Positions 14,572 through 24,480 are shown, counted from the stretch's first letter. The stretch is DNA of 42,171 nt from a virus (IMGVR_UViG_3300025117_000129:1-42171); one strand, 5' to 3'. Notes: generated by a model not told the origin, from the letters alone. Numbers and translations are program-made.

Positions 14572-17500
14572 TTATGTTGTGAATTTAAATGGGTCTTGCT
14601 GATTTATCAATGTATTCTGCAAGTCCAGTATCTTTTGTTGTCTCTGGTCTTCAAGCGAGCCGACTACAGGAGTGGCTTGCGTTCCAAGGCTTGGCGCACC
14701 CGTAGGAAGATTCGCCGTTCCCATAGCTCCCTCAGCCTTTCGCCAGATACTCGTTGCCGCCTCAGCACCCTGCCTAGTAGTGTCTTGAATGCCTTGTTCC
14801 GCCGTTTGAATGCCTCTAAGCCCGGTTGTTTCCAGCTCTCTTAGCGATTTGGCAGCCGCTGAACTTAACGCCTGAGCTTGAGATTGATTAGCTTCACTTA
14901 GTCTTTGTTCTGCTAATTTCCGAGGACTGGAAAACGCCAAGCCTTGCTCTGCGGCCTGTTGTGATAAATCAGTCAAATTCGCTTTATAAGTCCTTAACAA
15001 ATCCGACATTTGAGCTTGCTGATCCAATGTTAAAGTCTCCCTTCCATAAGCAAGGTCTTGATTTATCTGGTTTATTTTCGTCTGGTATTGGCCTATGCTT
15101 GACAATACATCTTGCTCATTTGAAGCTAATGCGTTGGTCACCTCGTCTCTAGCCATCAATAACTGGCTTCTCCACCACGGATCGGCTGTCTTTACCGCCT
15201 CATCCAACGCTTTAGCCGCCTCCTGTCCTTTAAGCGTATTTGCTAAGGCGATAGCATTGTATTGGTCAATCAATACCTTCTGTTGGTCGGGGTCATAACG
15301 CTTGATTATAGCCAGCGCGTCAGCAGATATTCCATCATAATTAAGGTCGCCCTCAGTTTCAGGCACGACAGGTGCAGTTGGAGCGGTAGGCATCGGTGCG
15401 CTATTAGTAGCCCAATTCCAGTTTAGTTTGTCAGTTTCCGACCAATCAGCAGCGGGTTTGTTGTATAAATCAACAATGCTTTGACGCTGAGAATCATTTA
15501 ATCCATCCCTAAATGGGATTAGAGTGTCACTTCCAGCAGCAGGAGCTGTTGGTGCAGATGGGGCAGTAGGTGCTACTGGCGCTGTTGGTGCTGGAGCATT
15601 ATTAGTTGCCCACTTCCAATTAAGCGTATCTGTTCCTGACCATTGTTCGGGCGGTTTATTATATAAATCTATTATGCTTTGTTTTTGAGCATCACTAAGC
15701 CCATCTCTAAATGGTATCATTGTATCACCGCCTACGGCTGGCGCAACAGGAGTAGTAGGAACAGTTGGACTTGCGACTGGTGTTGTTGTTGGAAGCGGAG
15801 CAGAGTTTGTAGCCCAATTCCAATTAGAGCGATCTGTGTCTGACCACGAAGAAGATGGCTTATTTGTAAGTGCAATTATAGACTGCTTTTGAGCGTCCGT
15901 TAATCCTGTCCTAAAAGGAATAAAGGTGTCAATGTTTGAATTTGGTGTAGGAGTGGTTTCAGTTGGAGTGGTGGTTGTTGGAGTTGTCACGGGCTGTGTA
16001 GTCGGTGCTGTCGGAGGAGAATTTATTGGTTGCGTTACAGGCTGTGCAGGTTGTGGAGCTAAGGTTTGATTGGGCGCAGTCACTCCTGCCGGCGGATTAT
16101 CACCGTAATCTTTAGCGCCAGCACTTACTGCTGCAGAAACTTGCGCCATTGTTCCTAAATAGTTTCCGTCTTGGTCAACGTAATTCCCATTCGACTTATA
16201 TACGTATTTAGCAGGTAATGAGGATGTTGGCGGTTCAATTGTCGGGGTTGTGGGTTGTGGCACGACTGGAGGCGCTACAGGGGCTTCAGGCGTGGTTGGC
16301 GCTTTGTAACTGCCACTAGTTAATCCCCAGCCTTGTGATTGCAAATCAGATGCCTGAGTGCTTCCTGTTTTTACTACTTTCTTTGTGTTGTTTGGTCCAT
16401 ACAACGTGGCGGCAAGTGTTCCTGGGTCTGTTAATGTTGTAGAGTTAGGAACGGCTACTCTTTCTCCTGATTCAGTAAACGCCCACTTTGTGCCTGTCGG
16501 CGGTTGTACACCCGAATACATAATTCCCGGATTCCATGGTGGATTTTGAGTATAAATAGCGGTAGATTTTATATCAGGTGCTGTAGATTTTGATTCAGGT
16601 GTTGCTGCAGGAGTGGTAGCAACCGGCGGCACTGTTGTAACTGGGGCGGTTGGTTGTGTTATCTCCTCTTGACTTGGCGCGTCAATTATCGTGCCCTCGC
16701 CTTTGGCGACCAGCGCGTCAGCTGCACTCTTAGTCATTTGCAACTTGTTTACTCCTTTTTGCACCCAAACCAAAGGGTCTTCTGCTGGAGCGGAAGGTTG
16801 CTGGACTGTAGGATTAGGCGTAACCGTTACCGGCCCGGCATTAAAATTAGGATTAGCTTGATTAATCATCGTGTTAGCTTCATCAACCGTTGTAGCCTTG
16901 CCGTCTGCGATTAACTGCAAATCATTTCGTTGAAACTCGGGAGCCGGAGCTTTTACCGTATCCATCTGTTTTTGCTCATCGGCTGTTAAGCTGTCTTTCC
17001 CTGGCGATACTTGAGGAAAGCCCAATGTCTTAAAACTCTTCAGCATATCCAAAGACGTAGCAACAGTTTTCTGGCCTGCGTTATTGATGAACGTACCGTA
17101 GTCCTTTAACCCAGCGTCCTGGATTTTTCTCCAATCATCATAAGCTGTAGTTTTCCATTTACTTAAATCGGTAGTGGTAAATCCAGCATCTTTTGCCACT
17201 TTAGAAAAAGCACCACTTAAAGTATCCCAGCGTGAAATTCCGACTAGATACCCCTGCTCAGCTCCTGCTGCATACCTAGATAGATTCCTGAAGTCCCCCC
17301 TGTTTGTAGTGTCATAGATAGTAGCCCCTGAAGGATTAATTAATTGATAATGATTCCAACCTGTTCCATTATTAACAACTTCCACTACTTGCATTTTGTA
17401 GCCATTACCCACGTCAACACTTTGTCCGCTCGTTAATCCTTTCCAATTAGAATTGATGGCGTTGTTTATTGCAGAAGCCATTGAATCGCCTATCTTACTG

Positions 17501-17622
17501 TTAAACTCATCTTGTTGCTTGGAATACCAATCGGAAACCACCGAATATGGGCTTTGGCCTGTCCCTGAATAAGTAGCTGGGTCTTTCAGTATCTCTAATA
17601 GTTTTTGTTCGCCAGTTGTCAT
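14572..17622 (-). CDS. Large Pro/Thr-rich virion protein with three internal repeats
   Basis: 1016 residues. Long Pro-Thr-Val linkers (about 270-350, 440-480, 520-560) separate compact parts. A module of about 67 residues occurs three times, beginning near 565, 633 and 699 with DT(F/M/L)IPFR and ending NWNWATN or NWKWATN. The C-terminal 280 residues are helical and Gln/Ala-rich (coiled). Probably an internal or tail-associated protein acting with the next two genes in ejection. The repeats could bind cell-wall or capsule. No named family. Confidence 0.6.
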   Translation of the reverse strand: MTTGEQKLLEILKDPATYSGTGQSPYSVVSDWYSKQQDEFNSKIGDSMASAINNAINSNWKGLTSGQSVDVGNGYKMQVVEVVNNGTGWNHYQLINPSGATIYDTTNRGDFRNLSRYAAGAEQGYLVGISRWDTLSGAFSKVAKDAGFTTTDLSKWKTTAYDDWRKIQDAGLKDYGTFINNAGQKTVATSLDMLKSFKTLGFPQVSPGKDSLTADEQKQMDTVKAPAPEFQRNDLQLIADGKATTVDEANTMINQANPNFNAGPVTVTPNPTVQQPSAPAEDPLVWVQKGVNKLQMTKSAADALVAKGEGTIIDAPSQEEITQPTAPVTTVPPVATTPAATPESKSTAPDIKSTAIYTQNPPWNPGIMYSGVQPPTGTKWAFTESGERVAVPNSTTLTDPGTLAATLYGPNNTKKVVKTGSTQASDLQSQGWGLTSGSYKAPTTPEAPVAPPVVPQPTTPTIEPPTSSLPAKYVYKSNGNYVDQDGNYLGTMAQVSAAVSAGAKDYGDNPPAGVTAPNQTLAPQPAQPVTQPINSPPTAPTTQPVTTPTTTTPTETTPTPNSNIDTFIPFRTGLTDAQKQSIIALTNKPSSSWSDTDRSNWNWATNSAPLPTTTPVASPTVPTTPVAPAVGGDTMIPFRDGLSDAQKQSIIDLYNKPPEQWSGTDTLNWKWATNNAPAPTAPVAPTAPSAPTAPAAGSDTLIPFRDGLNDSQRQSIVDLYNKPAADWSETDKLNWNWATNSAPMPTAPTAPVVPETEGDLNYDGISADALAIIKRYDPDQQKVLIDQYNAIALANTLKGQEAAKALDEAVKTADPWWRSQLLMARDEVTNALASNEQDVLSSIGQYQTKINQINQDLAYGRETLTLDQQAQMSDLLRTYKANLTDLSQQAAEQGLAFSSPRKLAEQRLSEANQSQAQALSSAAAKSLRELETTGLRGIQTAEQGIQDTTRQGAEAATSIWRKAEGAMGTANLPTGAPSLGTQATPVVGSLEDQRQQKILDLQNTLINQQDPFKFTT

Positions 17623-17623
17623 A

Positions 17624-17941
17624 TTATAATAAATTATTTCGCCAATCGATTAAGTTTCCTGTAAGCCAATCAATGTATTCTTCATTTACGCTGCGAGTTT
17701 TCCAGTGCAATAATTCATGAACCAATACGTGCTCAAAATAAGGAGAGTCCTTTTTAATTTCTATTCTATCAGTATCAAAGTAAATACAACCTTCAGCCTT
17801 TTTGTTGTTGCATGGAATATTCTCCAAGTATATTGTTTGATTGCCATTAAAGAAGGGTTGCCATTTCTTCAATATCAAAGATTGTTCTATGGTTCCTCCA
17901 TTCAAGATAAACAGTAATAACAAAGGGATAAAAAGTTTCAT
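17624..17941 (-). CDS. Secreted HExxH metallopeptidase-like protein, 105 aa
   Basis: N-terminal signal-like segment (MKLFIPLLLLFILNGG), then a small domain with HVLVHELLHWK: His75-Glu76-x-x-His79 is the zincin signature. The third ligand is not obvious. A small secreted zinc peptidase between tail genes might trim a surface receptor or a virion protein. Two conserved-looking Cys (44 and 52) could form a disulfide. Function inferred from the motif only. Confidence 0.6.
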   Translation of the reverse strand: MKLFIPLLLLFILNGGTIEQSLILKKWQPFFNGNQTIYLENIPCNNKKAEGCIYFDTDRIEIKKDSPYFEHVLVHELLHWKTRSVNEEYIDWLTGNLIDWRNNLL

Positions 17942-17942
17942 A

Positions 17943-20144
17943 TTAACCAGTTATCGCACTAAATACCGGAACATAGTAAGCAGTATTTTCAATATAAATC
18001 TTAATGAATCCGGCACTATCTCTGTTTGTCGTCCCCTTAAACAAAATAGTTCCGACTCCTACGTCATTAGCCGTAATGTCATAGATTCCTGTTACAGTAA
18101 GAACGTCTCCAGAAAGACTTGGCATCCCAGGATCTCCAATTACCACAACTCCATTTCCGAACAACGCTTTTCCATCGGCTCTAACATACCAACTACTAGT
18201 GGTTCCCAGAATATCATAAACGGACGAAGATTGCGTTGCTATATTTATCGAAGCTCCTGTTCCGTAATTTGTAATGTTTAATGTAGGAGCGGCATTACTG
18301 TAACTATTCTGTTGTAGTGTTAAAACAGAACTATAATTTGGATCTACTTTTCCAGTCGTGAATGTCCAATAATCCCCCATTACACCACCCGTAGTCCCTC
18401 CTGTAAAATAAACAGTAACTCTATAATTTAGTGTTATTGAACCGCTACTAACAGGAACACCCGTAGCATTCCATGTGCTGCCCCCATTATCAGACCATTT
18501 AAAAGTATTAGGAGTTCCAGTTCCATCTATTTCTATCTTATAAGTGCGACTAGTCGTTGAACCATAATCAAATGTATTTATTTGCAATGACAATGAACCA
18601 GTCTTAACTGGCGTAATGGCAGGAGAGAAATTAGTATTGTACAATAAAGTTAAAACGTTTCCAGTTGATTGATAACTACCCCCATTGCCAACCGAAATAG
18701 AATGATCAATTATCGAACAAGATGATATTGCTGAAGTATTCGCAACTGGATTTTGTATGTATAAAACATTGTTAGAGCAAACGTCATATGCGGAGTATGA
18801 AGTTAAATACGTACCAGACAGTGACGCTGGTATAATAGTACCAAATATACAATTTCTTGAAGACACTGTTTGATTGACACTTGCTATGGGATTTGTCACT
18901 CCAGTCCAATAAACATCCATACCGCTACTATCCAAGACTATCCGTGAGCCGCTCGTTGCTGTTCTGATTGAACCTGTTCCAATAGTATATAATCCAGAAC
19001 TATCAACTATAACGCCATTCGTTGAACTGCCAAAATATCCCTGTGAGGACGCAACCACTCCGCTCAAATACACATTATTCGTCCAAAGCCCATAACCTGA
19101 AAGAGCCGCCCCGTCATAAGGATTGGTTAATCCAGCCAAATTGCCAAGCCTCACCTTTTCCGTCGTTGTTGACCACGGACTGCCAGCATGAGTGAATATG
19201 CTTAAAAATGGATTGTTCGTATCGGAAGCCGTCAAATATAACAGACCCTGTCCTGATTGACCGTAGTTTGTAACACAAGCCCCTTTTTTCCACGCAGGAT
19301 TAGCATTAGCTCCGTAAGCCGAAGCCTGATCACGAGTAACGATATAAGTAGGGGCTGAAGCGATATTTGTTACTAAAAACCATTCGTCGTCCGTACCATC
19401 TTTTATTCTTAGTCTGTCATTGACTGCAAAAGTAACCGTACCCTTAATTGTTAGTGTAGAATTATCTGCCGCCGTCATATCTACAGACAAAACATCACTT
19501 GATGGTGCAATTACGAAACTACCTGACATAGCTGAAACTACATCTTTCTGAAATACAGAAGTGCGAATCATTCCTCGTGCCGAGATATTTCCAACTTCCA
19601 ATAAATCAGGCTCCAAAGTAAATCCTGCTCCCGCTACACCTGAAACATAATTAGAACTTCTTATTCTTAAATTCGCACCGTCTATCGTAATGTAATTTCC
19701 ACTTGTAGAACCTACTCTTATCAATGAATTGGCAGAATCAATAAGCACACTTGAAGTTGCCTCAACAGAACCTGAGCTTAAGGTATTAGTATTGATATAC
19801 CAATTCGCTATCCTGCCTGAAGTGGCCGTAATGGAGCCCACAATCGTCAAAATACCGGCAGTCGTTACACCCCAGTCTATAGAGTAAGTTGAGTTTCCTA
19901 TCAGCCATTTGTACTTGCCATCGCGGTCGTAGCCCTCAATCTTGCCCTCAGTCGTATCCTGAAAGTTCTTTTTGGCAACGCAAGTCAAAGTTGCGTTCTC
20001 ACCCGGTATAATTGAGCCGGGAACAATCGGATTGGTTATCGGATTACCCAAGGACTGCGTAGGAGCAACAGAAAGAAGAGGCGGTTTAGTCAACCACCGA
20101 TTCATTCCTATTTGAGCGTCCCAAATGCTATATGGTTCAGGCAT
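17943..20144 (-). CDS. Tail fibre or tail spike protein
   Basis: 733 residues. The short N-terminus (MPEPYSIWDAQIGMNRW) probably attaches to the tail. The rest is Ser/Thr/Gly-rich beta-structure with repeated motifs (VDSSGLYTIGTGSI; ITATSGRIANWYI), typical of trimeric receptor-binding fibres. It overlaps the start of the nozzle-like gene by 8 bases, a usual tail-to-fibre order. No catalytic motif seen. Start is an ATG at 20144. Confidence 0.7.
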   Translation of the reverse strand: MPEPYSIWDAQIGMNRWLTKPPLLSVAPTQSLGNPITNPIVPGSIIPGENATLTCVAKKNFQDTTEGKIEGYDRDGKYKWLIGNSTYSIDWGVTTAGILTIVGSITATSGRIANWYINTNTLSSGSVEATSSVLIDSANSLIRVGSTSGNYITIDGANLRIRSSNYVSGVAGAGFTLEPDLLEVGNISARGMIRTSVFQKDVVSAMSGSFVIAPSSDVLSVDMTAADNSTLTIKGTVTFAVNDRLRIKDGTDDEWFLVTNIASAPTYIVTRDQASAYGANANPAWKKGACVTNYGQSGQGLLYLTASDTNNPFLSIFTHAGSPWSTTTEKVRLGNLAGLTNPYDGAALSGYGLWTNNVYLSGVVASSQGYFGSSTNGVIVDSSGLYTIGTGSIRTATSGSRIVLDSSGMDVYWTGVTNPIASVNQTVSSRNCIFGTIIPASLSGTYLTSYSAYDVCSNNVLYIQNPVANTSAISSCSIIDHSISVGNGGSYQSTGNVLTLLYNTNFSPAITPVKTGSLSLQINTFDYGSTTSRTYKIEIDGTGTPNTFKWSDNGGSTWNATGVPVSSGSITLNYRVTVYFTGGTTGGVMGDYWTFTTGKVDPNYSSVLTLQQNSYSNAAPTLNITNYGTGASINIATQSSSVYDILGTTSSWYVRADGKALFGNGVVVIGDPGMPSLSGDVLTVTGIYDITANDVGVGTILFKGTTNRDSAGFIKIYIENTAYYVPVFSAITG

Positions 20145-21588
20145 AATCCAGTGGTGAAGTGTTAGGCAGTTCCAAGCCTTTAAAAATATATCGAGCCGTG
20201 GAACTTGTTCCCGTAATAATGAAATTAAAGTAATGGCCTTTTAAATTATTCGCTAACTTCAAATTGGCGAAGTCTTTATTTGCCGTTCCCATGTTATATA
20301 TCTTGAGTCCGTCAATTTGCACGGACAAATTTACGGCAACCGTATTGAAACCGTACATCATTATTCGCTCATTGATTTCCTTGATTATACCCAACGACCC
20401 TAAGTCTTGATCCTGCGATTCGATTTCAAATGCTATATTCGTTCCGCAATCAGTCAAAGCGGAACTCTCAATTTGAATAATATTGCCGTTCGTATCACCT
20501 CCTACAGCCTTGACCTCGCCCGAATCTATGTATTGAGTAAAACGCCTGAACTGATTGGCGTAACTGAAGACGGTAAACTCCTTAGTGGCAATCGTATATC
20601 TTAAAACCACATTGCTGAATACCCGACCATCAACTGTGCAATCGCCTACCGAACAATAGTAATGCTCGTTATCACAATAACCGGAAACACTTGAGTAGAA
20701 AGTTGGGTCAATGGCATCAATGAACTTTTGAACCGCTCTTGAGATAAGTTGAGGCATTTCACCAGTTGTCATCCAAATCCCTTTATCATTAAAGAAGAAC
20801 AACATTCCCGCGCCTGTGGCAATGCTGTCATGAGAGGAGCAACCTACAGGAGTTACAACATCAGCCTCGATGGAACTATTATTCCAGCGATACATCGCTC
20901 CATTCTTAAACACTATTAATAAGTTGGCCACAACGCCCATTCCTGTAATATTAGAGTTGTCTGCAGGATTGACCACTATCTCACGGTTATCAACTGTCCA
21001 TGAGATTTGCGTTCCGCCTGAGTCTGGAACTGATGAGATGTAAAGACTGTCAGGACTGCCTGAAACGCCGGCAACTACAATTTGAGCTTTGTACACACAG
21101 CCAAACTTACCCTTTGGGAAATTAGTCACATCTAAAGCTCCGCCTGAGGTTGTCCACGAGCCTGTCCCATTCCAAGACTTAACGGCGTCCGTTCCGTTTA
21201 GTCTAGCCACGGAATCTAAAAAAGTAACAAACCTGGTCTTAAGACTGGCCGTATCGCCTGTCAAAGTACTAACCCAAGTTGTGCCGTTGAAGTAATATGT
21301 CACAGCCGTAGCGTCACCGACAGCATTAAGCGTTGCCAAGAGATGGGAGTTAGCACCGGCTTCGGAGTCCACAAACTGATACAATCCATTGATGGTCTTG
21401 CCTGACGTGATTTGACTGCCAATGGCCGTACAGCCTTTGCGCACAACTGAAAACCCGAACTCCTCATCGAATACCATATTGACGGCATGCTTGACGGAAT
21501 TCAATGGTGCAATCTTGTGCGACACCTTTTGTATCACACCTGTCGATTGGTCTTGGAATACAAATTGTGGACTTAATCTTTGTCCCAT
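20137..21588 (-). CDS. Tail nozzle/stopper-like beta-propeller protein
   Basis: 483 residues, beta-rich, starting MGQRLSPQFVFQDQSTGVIQ. Repeated short blades with Trp/Phe/Asn patterns (YYFNGTTWVSTLTG; MYRWNNSSIE; GNIIQIESS) suggest a beta-propeller like the distal tail-tube proteins of short-tailed phages. It lies between the adaptor-like gene and the fibre gene, which fits the tail tip. The assignment is by context and composition. Confidence 0.55.
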   Translation of the reverse strand: MGQRLSPQFVFQDQSTGVIQKVSHKIAPLNSVKHAVNMVFDEEFGFSVVRKGCTAIGSQITSGKTINGLYQFVDSEAGANSHLLATLNAVGDATAVTYYFNGTTWVSTLTGDTASLKTRFVTFLDSVARLNGTDAVKSWNGTGSWTTSGGALDVTNFPKGKFGCVYKAQIVVAGVSGSPDSLYISSVPDSGGTQISWTVDNREIVVNPADNSNITGMGVVANLLIVFKNGAMYRWNNSSIEADVVTPVGCSSHDSIATGAGMLFFFNDKGIWMTTGEMPQLISRAVQKFIDAIDPTFYSSVSGYCDNEHYYCSVGDCTVDGRVFSNVVLRYTIATKEFTVFSYANQFRRFTQYIDSGEVKAVGGDTNGNIIQIESSALTDCGTNIAFEIESQDQDLGSLGIIKEINERIMMYGFNTVAVNLSVQIDGLKIYNMGTANKDFANLKLANNLKGHYFNFIITGTSSTARYIFKGLELPNTSPLDYA

Positions 21589-21591
21589 ATG

Positions 21592-23004
21592 TTAGTACGT
21601 AATTTTGTTTATTTTTGGTTGCCATTTGTACTTCTGGCCTGTCAATTCTTTCTTAATCATGTCAATAAGAATCGTATTGAACATCTTGTAGTCTCCGTCT
21701 TCAAAATCCAGTGACCCGGCTGAGTTATTGGTTGAGCGTATCTTCCAAATGAGCCAGTGCTTAACGGCATCATAACGAGGAAACTCAATCACGTCCGAAT
21801 CAGTTGTCACAGCAGTCCTTTGTGAATAGTAATCCATTGATAAATTAAAATTGTCGTGAGCGGAATCAGGAAGCGGCCAAATCAATAAATTTGCCTCATA
21901 AACGGTAAAGTAAGTCGGGATTCCCTCTGATTCATTCTGCCAAACATTGGTATCTACAGCAATGGTAACCGTTATCGAGCCATCACCGGTTGCAGGCACG
22001 CCTGTCAATACACCTGCCGTCTGACTTCTGGTAACTCCCGTATAGGAAATTGTGTATTGCGTACCTGAAATGTAAACTTTAACTGTGCCTGAGTCGGCAA
22101 AATCATAAGAGTTATCAATCTCAAGTGTAGTATCGCCAGCTGTGGCTTGTGTTCTAACCTGTGTCTTAGCAACTTTATTCTGCTGATTAATCCACTCTTT
22201 CTTATCTTGATAGATAAGCGTATTCAAATTGCCCAGTCTGACATCCAAAATAGACTTATTGGTGTTCTTGTCTTCAATATCTGTTGGCATTGAGAACTCA
22301 TAAGAACCGCGTTGCGAGTAACCTAACGAGTAATTGAATGATTGGAGCGGCGACCAGTGCTTTAGTTTTCCTGAAATAAACCGCAAGCAGGCATTTATCT
22401 CATCCTTAAGGAACTCTGTAGTGACTTGTTCATCAATCACAGCTTTAGACTGTTTCAAGGCGGTTCTTATAAGACTTGCGACCGTATCATAGCCGTAACC
22501 TGTGGAAGCAGTAATTCCATCAGAATACGCATCTCCATCTAAAGAATTAAAGCTGTCATACGGCAAAACGAAGTAATAAGCGTATTCTGTCCCCGTATTG
22601 ACCCAAGTCGTAAGTTCAGCGTCGACTTGCATGGCTATTGTGGCCAGTAAAACTGCCCCTACGGACGTGTTGGTGGTGTTTCCGTACACTTTCCACTGAT
22701 TGAACAAAACCTTCCGTACAACGCAGTTGAGAGGGTGTGGAAAGGTGAGTGCTGAACATGCTATTGTTGTGCCATAAGTAACCACGCTGGTTATCTGCTT
22801 GATTTCGGTTTTAGCAGAGCCTACTTGGCCAAATAAAACAAGGTTTGTGTCGGCAAATCCATTATTATCAGCAACACTTATCGAAGTATCACTGGCGGCT
22901 GATTCGGTGGTCAAATACGACTGTAGCTTCTCCAGTTGTTCCAAGTGAGCGATTTGAATTGTTCTGTTAATAGCCCTAACTATCCGAGGTTTTTCGTAAG
23001 CCAT
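21592..23004 (-). CDS. Tail adaptor / tail-tubular-A-like protein
   Basis: 470 residues. It combines helices for docking (SLIRTALKQSKAVIDEQVTT) with beta-rich inserts (TTLEIDNSYDFADSGTVKVY) and a Tyr/Trp-rich C-terminal part (YDAVKHWLIWKI). This resembles head-to-tail adaptors of short-tailed phages that bind the portal. Position directly upstream of the nozzle-like protein supports the call. Moderate certainty. Confidence 0.5.
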   Translation of the reverse strand: MAYEKPRIVRAINRTIQIAHLEQLEKLQSYLTTESAASDTSISVADNNGFADTNLVLFGQVGSAKTEIKQITSVVTYGTTIACSALTFPHPLNCVVRKVLFNQWKVYGNTTNTSVGAVLLATIAMQVDAELTTWVNTGTEYAYYFVLPYDSFNSLDGDAYSDGITASTGYGYDTVASLIRTALKQSKAVIDEQVTTEFLKDEINACLRFISGKLKHWSPLQSFNYSLGYSQRGSYEFSMPTDIEDKNTNKSILDVRLGNLNTLIYQDKKEWINQQNKVAKTQVRTQATAGDTTLEIDNSYDFADSGTVKVYISGTQYTISYTGVTRSQTAGVLTGVPATGDGSITVTIAVDTNVWQNESEGIPTYFTVYEANLLIWPLPDSAHDNFNLSMDYYSQRTAVTTDSDVIEFPRYDAVKHWLIWKIRSTNNSAGSLDFEDGDYKMFNTILIDMIKKELTGQKYKWQPKINKITY

Positions 23005-23064
23005 AGTTTTTTATAATTATCTTCATAACGCCCCCAGCAACCGCATGGAAGCGATAGAAAACAA

Positions 23065-23241
23065 TTATTTCTTAATTATTATCTTTGCGTATTCTCTTGC
23101 GCCAATGGCGACTAAGCCAGTCAAGAAAAGTATCATTCCATACAACTCCTTGCCCGGTGTGAGTATCAAAAGCTGTCCAAGCCCCATTGTAGTAATAGCC
23201 GCCCCGAGTAAGCCCCCTTTTAATATTAACTCCTTGTCCAT
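23065..23241 (-). CDS. Holin-like two-TM protein, 58 aa
   Basis: Starts MDKELILKGG, then two hydrophobic helices (about residues 10-27 and 34-47, with YGMILFLTGLVAIGA), and ends with a basic tail (KIIIKK). Size, topology and location just downstream of the M23 endolysin fit a small holin that opens the inner membrane for the endolysin. The frame lies inside the 79-residue ORF 23072-23311; the membrane pattern makes this frame the more convincing gene. Confidence 0.65.
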   Translation of the reverse strand: MDKELILKGGLLGAAITTMGLGQLLILTPGKELYGMILFLTGLVAIGAREYAKIIIKK

Positions 23242-23311
23242 ATAGTTTATTGGTTATGTCTTTAAAAACATATTTCAAGTCGCTCCAGAATAGCCGCAAC
23301 TTAGGTAACAT
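23072..23311 (-). CDS. Hypothetical protein overlapping the holin-like frame, 79 aa
   Basis: Starts in the common AATAATATG context, one base after the endolysin start region, giving MLPKLRLFWSDLKYVFKD and a Trp/Tyr-rich basic C-terminal part. It shares most of its length with the holin-like ORF in another frame. Either both are translated or only the first 25 codons matter, for example as a coupling peptide for the holin. Confidence 0.4.
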   Translation of the reverse strand: MLPKLRLFWSDLKYVFKDITNKLYGQGVNIKRGLTRGGYYYNGAWTAFDTHTGQGVVWNDTFLDWLSRHWRKRIRKDNN

Positions 23312-23312
23312 A

Positions 23313-23981
23313 TTATTTATTCGGATTGGTGACTGACGTTACGCCATCGTACTTAAGATTATTCAAAGTTAAGAGGTCAACACTTCTTACTTTGGCTTTG
23401 TCTATCGTGTATCCGAATATTATTTGAAATGTGCGCTCGGAATCTATCCAATACCGCTTCTGATTGCGTATAAGGTACACAGCCGGGTCCCATGGATTCT
23501 TTATCAATTCGCCATCAGCCAAGGGTTCCGCCAGCCACGCGGCCGGGTCAATCGCGCCATCGTACCCGTTATTCGTGTTCTGCTTAACGCCATTCTTGTC
23601 TATCAAATACAGCCCAAAATGCAGATGCGGACCCGTGGTGTACCGACCCGTATTGCCCGAGAGAGCAATCACACCACCGGCCTTGACCGACTTGCCATCT
23701 GCCAATTTGTGCTGGCTTAAATGATAATACATCGTCTGGATTCCCAATTCCTTATTGATGACATAACAGTAAATCCCACCATCGCCGCCTACCCTGTTAC
23801 TGATAACACCATCATGACAAGCGTGAATATCCGTTCCCACCTTACACGAGAAATCAATCCCATTGTGACCGGCAAGCCCAAGCTCAACGTAGAACTTCGC
23901 CGTTACCGGAGAATTGGGCGGCCCGAACCACTGCGAGATAGGGAACTTCTGTGGATCGAGAGGCAAGGTTAGTTTTATCAT
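23313..23981 (-). CDS. M23 endolysin (LytM-type peptidase)
   Basis: 222 residues. Zinc peptidase core with GHNGIDF (His39, Asp43), a HDGVI strand (His56), and GPHLHFG (His119, His121). These are the ligands and catalytic His of M23 peptidoglycan endopeptidases. The C-terminal ~70 residues (DPAVYLIRNQKRYWIDSERT) resemble a short wall-binding repeat. Located next to the holin-like gene, so most likely the lysis enzyme. Starts in an AAATATATG context. Confidence 0.85.
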   Translation of the reverse strand: MIKLTLPLDPQKFPISQWFGPPNSPVTAKFYVELGLAGHNGIDFSCKVGTDIHACHDGVISNRVGGDGGIYCYVINKELGIQTMYYHLSQHKLADGKSVKAGGVIALSGNTGRYTTGPHLHFGLYLIDKNGVKQNTNNGYDGAIDPAAWLAEPLADGELIKNPWDPAVYLIRNQKRYWIDSERTFQIIFGYTIDKAKVRSVDLLTLNNLKYDGVTSVTNPNK

Positions 23982-23985
23982 ATAT

Positions 23986-24213
23986 TTATTTTTCTTCTTT
24001 TGCCCCCGCCTTTATGGGCGTTTCGCTCTCTTCTTTCGGCTCCCAATAATCGTCGCTGTCATCTTCCTTTTCGTATTCATGCGTTAACTCCAGCACCACG
24101 TCATCGGCGTACATCCCCACCCGAATGATTATGTCTTCAATGTTCTCAAACCTGCCCACCACTTGAACGTGGCCATCACCGTCTTTATTTGTCGCGTATA
24201 AAACGTAAGCCAT
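23986..24213 (-). CDS. Hypothetical acidic protein, 75 aa
   Basis: Short beta-alpha start (MAYVLYATNKDGDGHVQVVG), then a very acidic C-terminal half (EYEKEDDSDDYWEPKEE). Precedes the endolysin gene by 4 bases and follows the tRNA/structured segment, so it is the first gene of the lysis group. Unknown function. Confidence 0.6.
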   Translation of the reverse strand: MAYVLYATNKDGDGHVQVVGRFENIEDIIIRVGMYADDVVLELTHEYEKEDDSDDYWEPKEESETPIKAGAKEEK

Positions 24214-24263
24214 AGTTTAGGGTTTAGTATTTACTATAAACAGTATATGGTATATTTTTCTGA

Positions 24264-24293
24264 ATTATATCCAGCAAGTGCAGGCCTGCCCAA
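24264..24293 (-). promoter_or_regulatory. Promoter candidate in front of the lysis genes
   Basis: On the minus strand TTGGGC (24288-24293), an 18-base spacer and a consensus TATAAT (24264-24269). It would start transcription about 45 bases before the gene at 24213. The -35 element is only a partial match. Confidence 0.4.
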
Positions 24294-24480
24294 CCATCGA
24301 GGCATACCCCTCTAGGCCACTCTGCGCCCCTTGCTGACGGCCAGTAGGGCTGTCGCCCCTAAATACGGATAAGAGCCGCATTCCCGTAAGTTCGCTAGTT
24401 AAGTGGGCGTTCCTAGCCAGTATCCTGCCCTCTCGTTAATCGAAAGAGCAAGCAACTAACTCCCACATGAGATTTCACAA
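24294..24480 (-). other. GC-rich structured segment without genes
   Basis: No credible ORF. Several hairpins are possible on the minus strand, such as GGGC-GACA-GCCC (24347-24358) with a GNRA-like loop, and TACGG/CCGTA further upstream. It lies directly behind the tRNA-like genes and is richer in GC than the surroundings. It could hold decayed tRNAs or a structured RNA. I cannot fold a clear cloverleaf from it. Confidence 0.35.
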
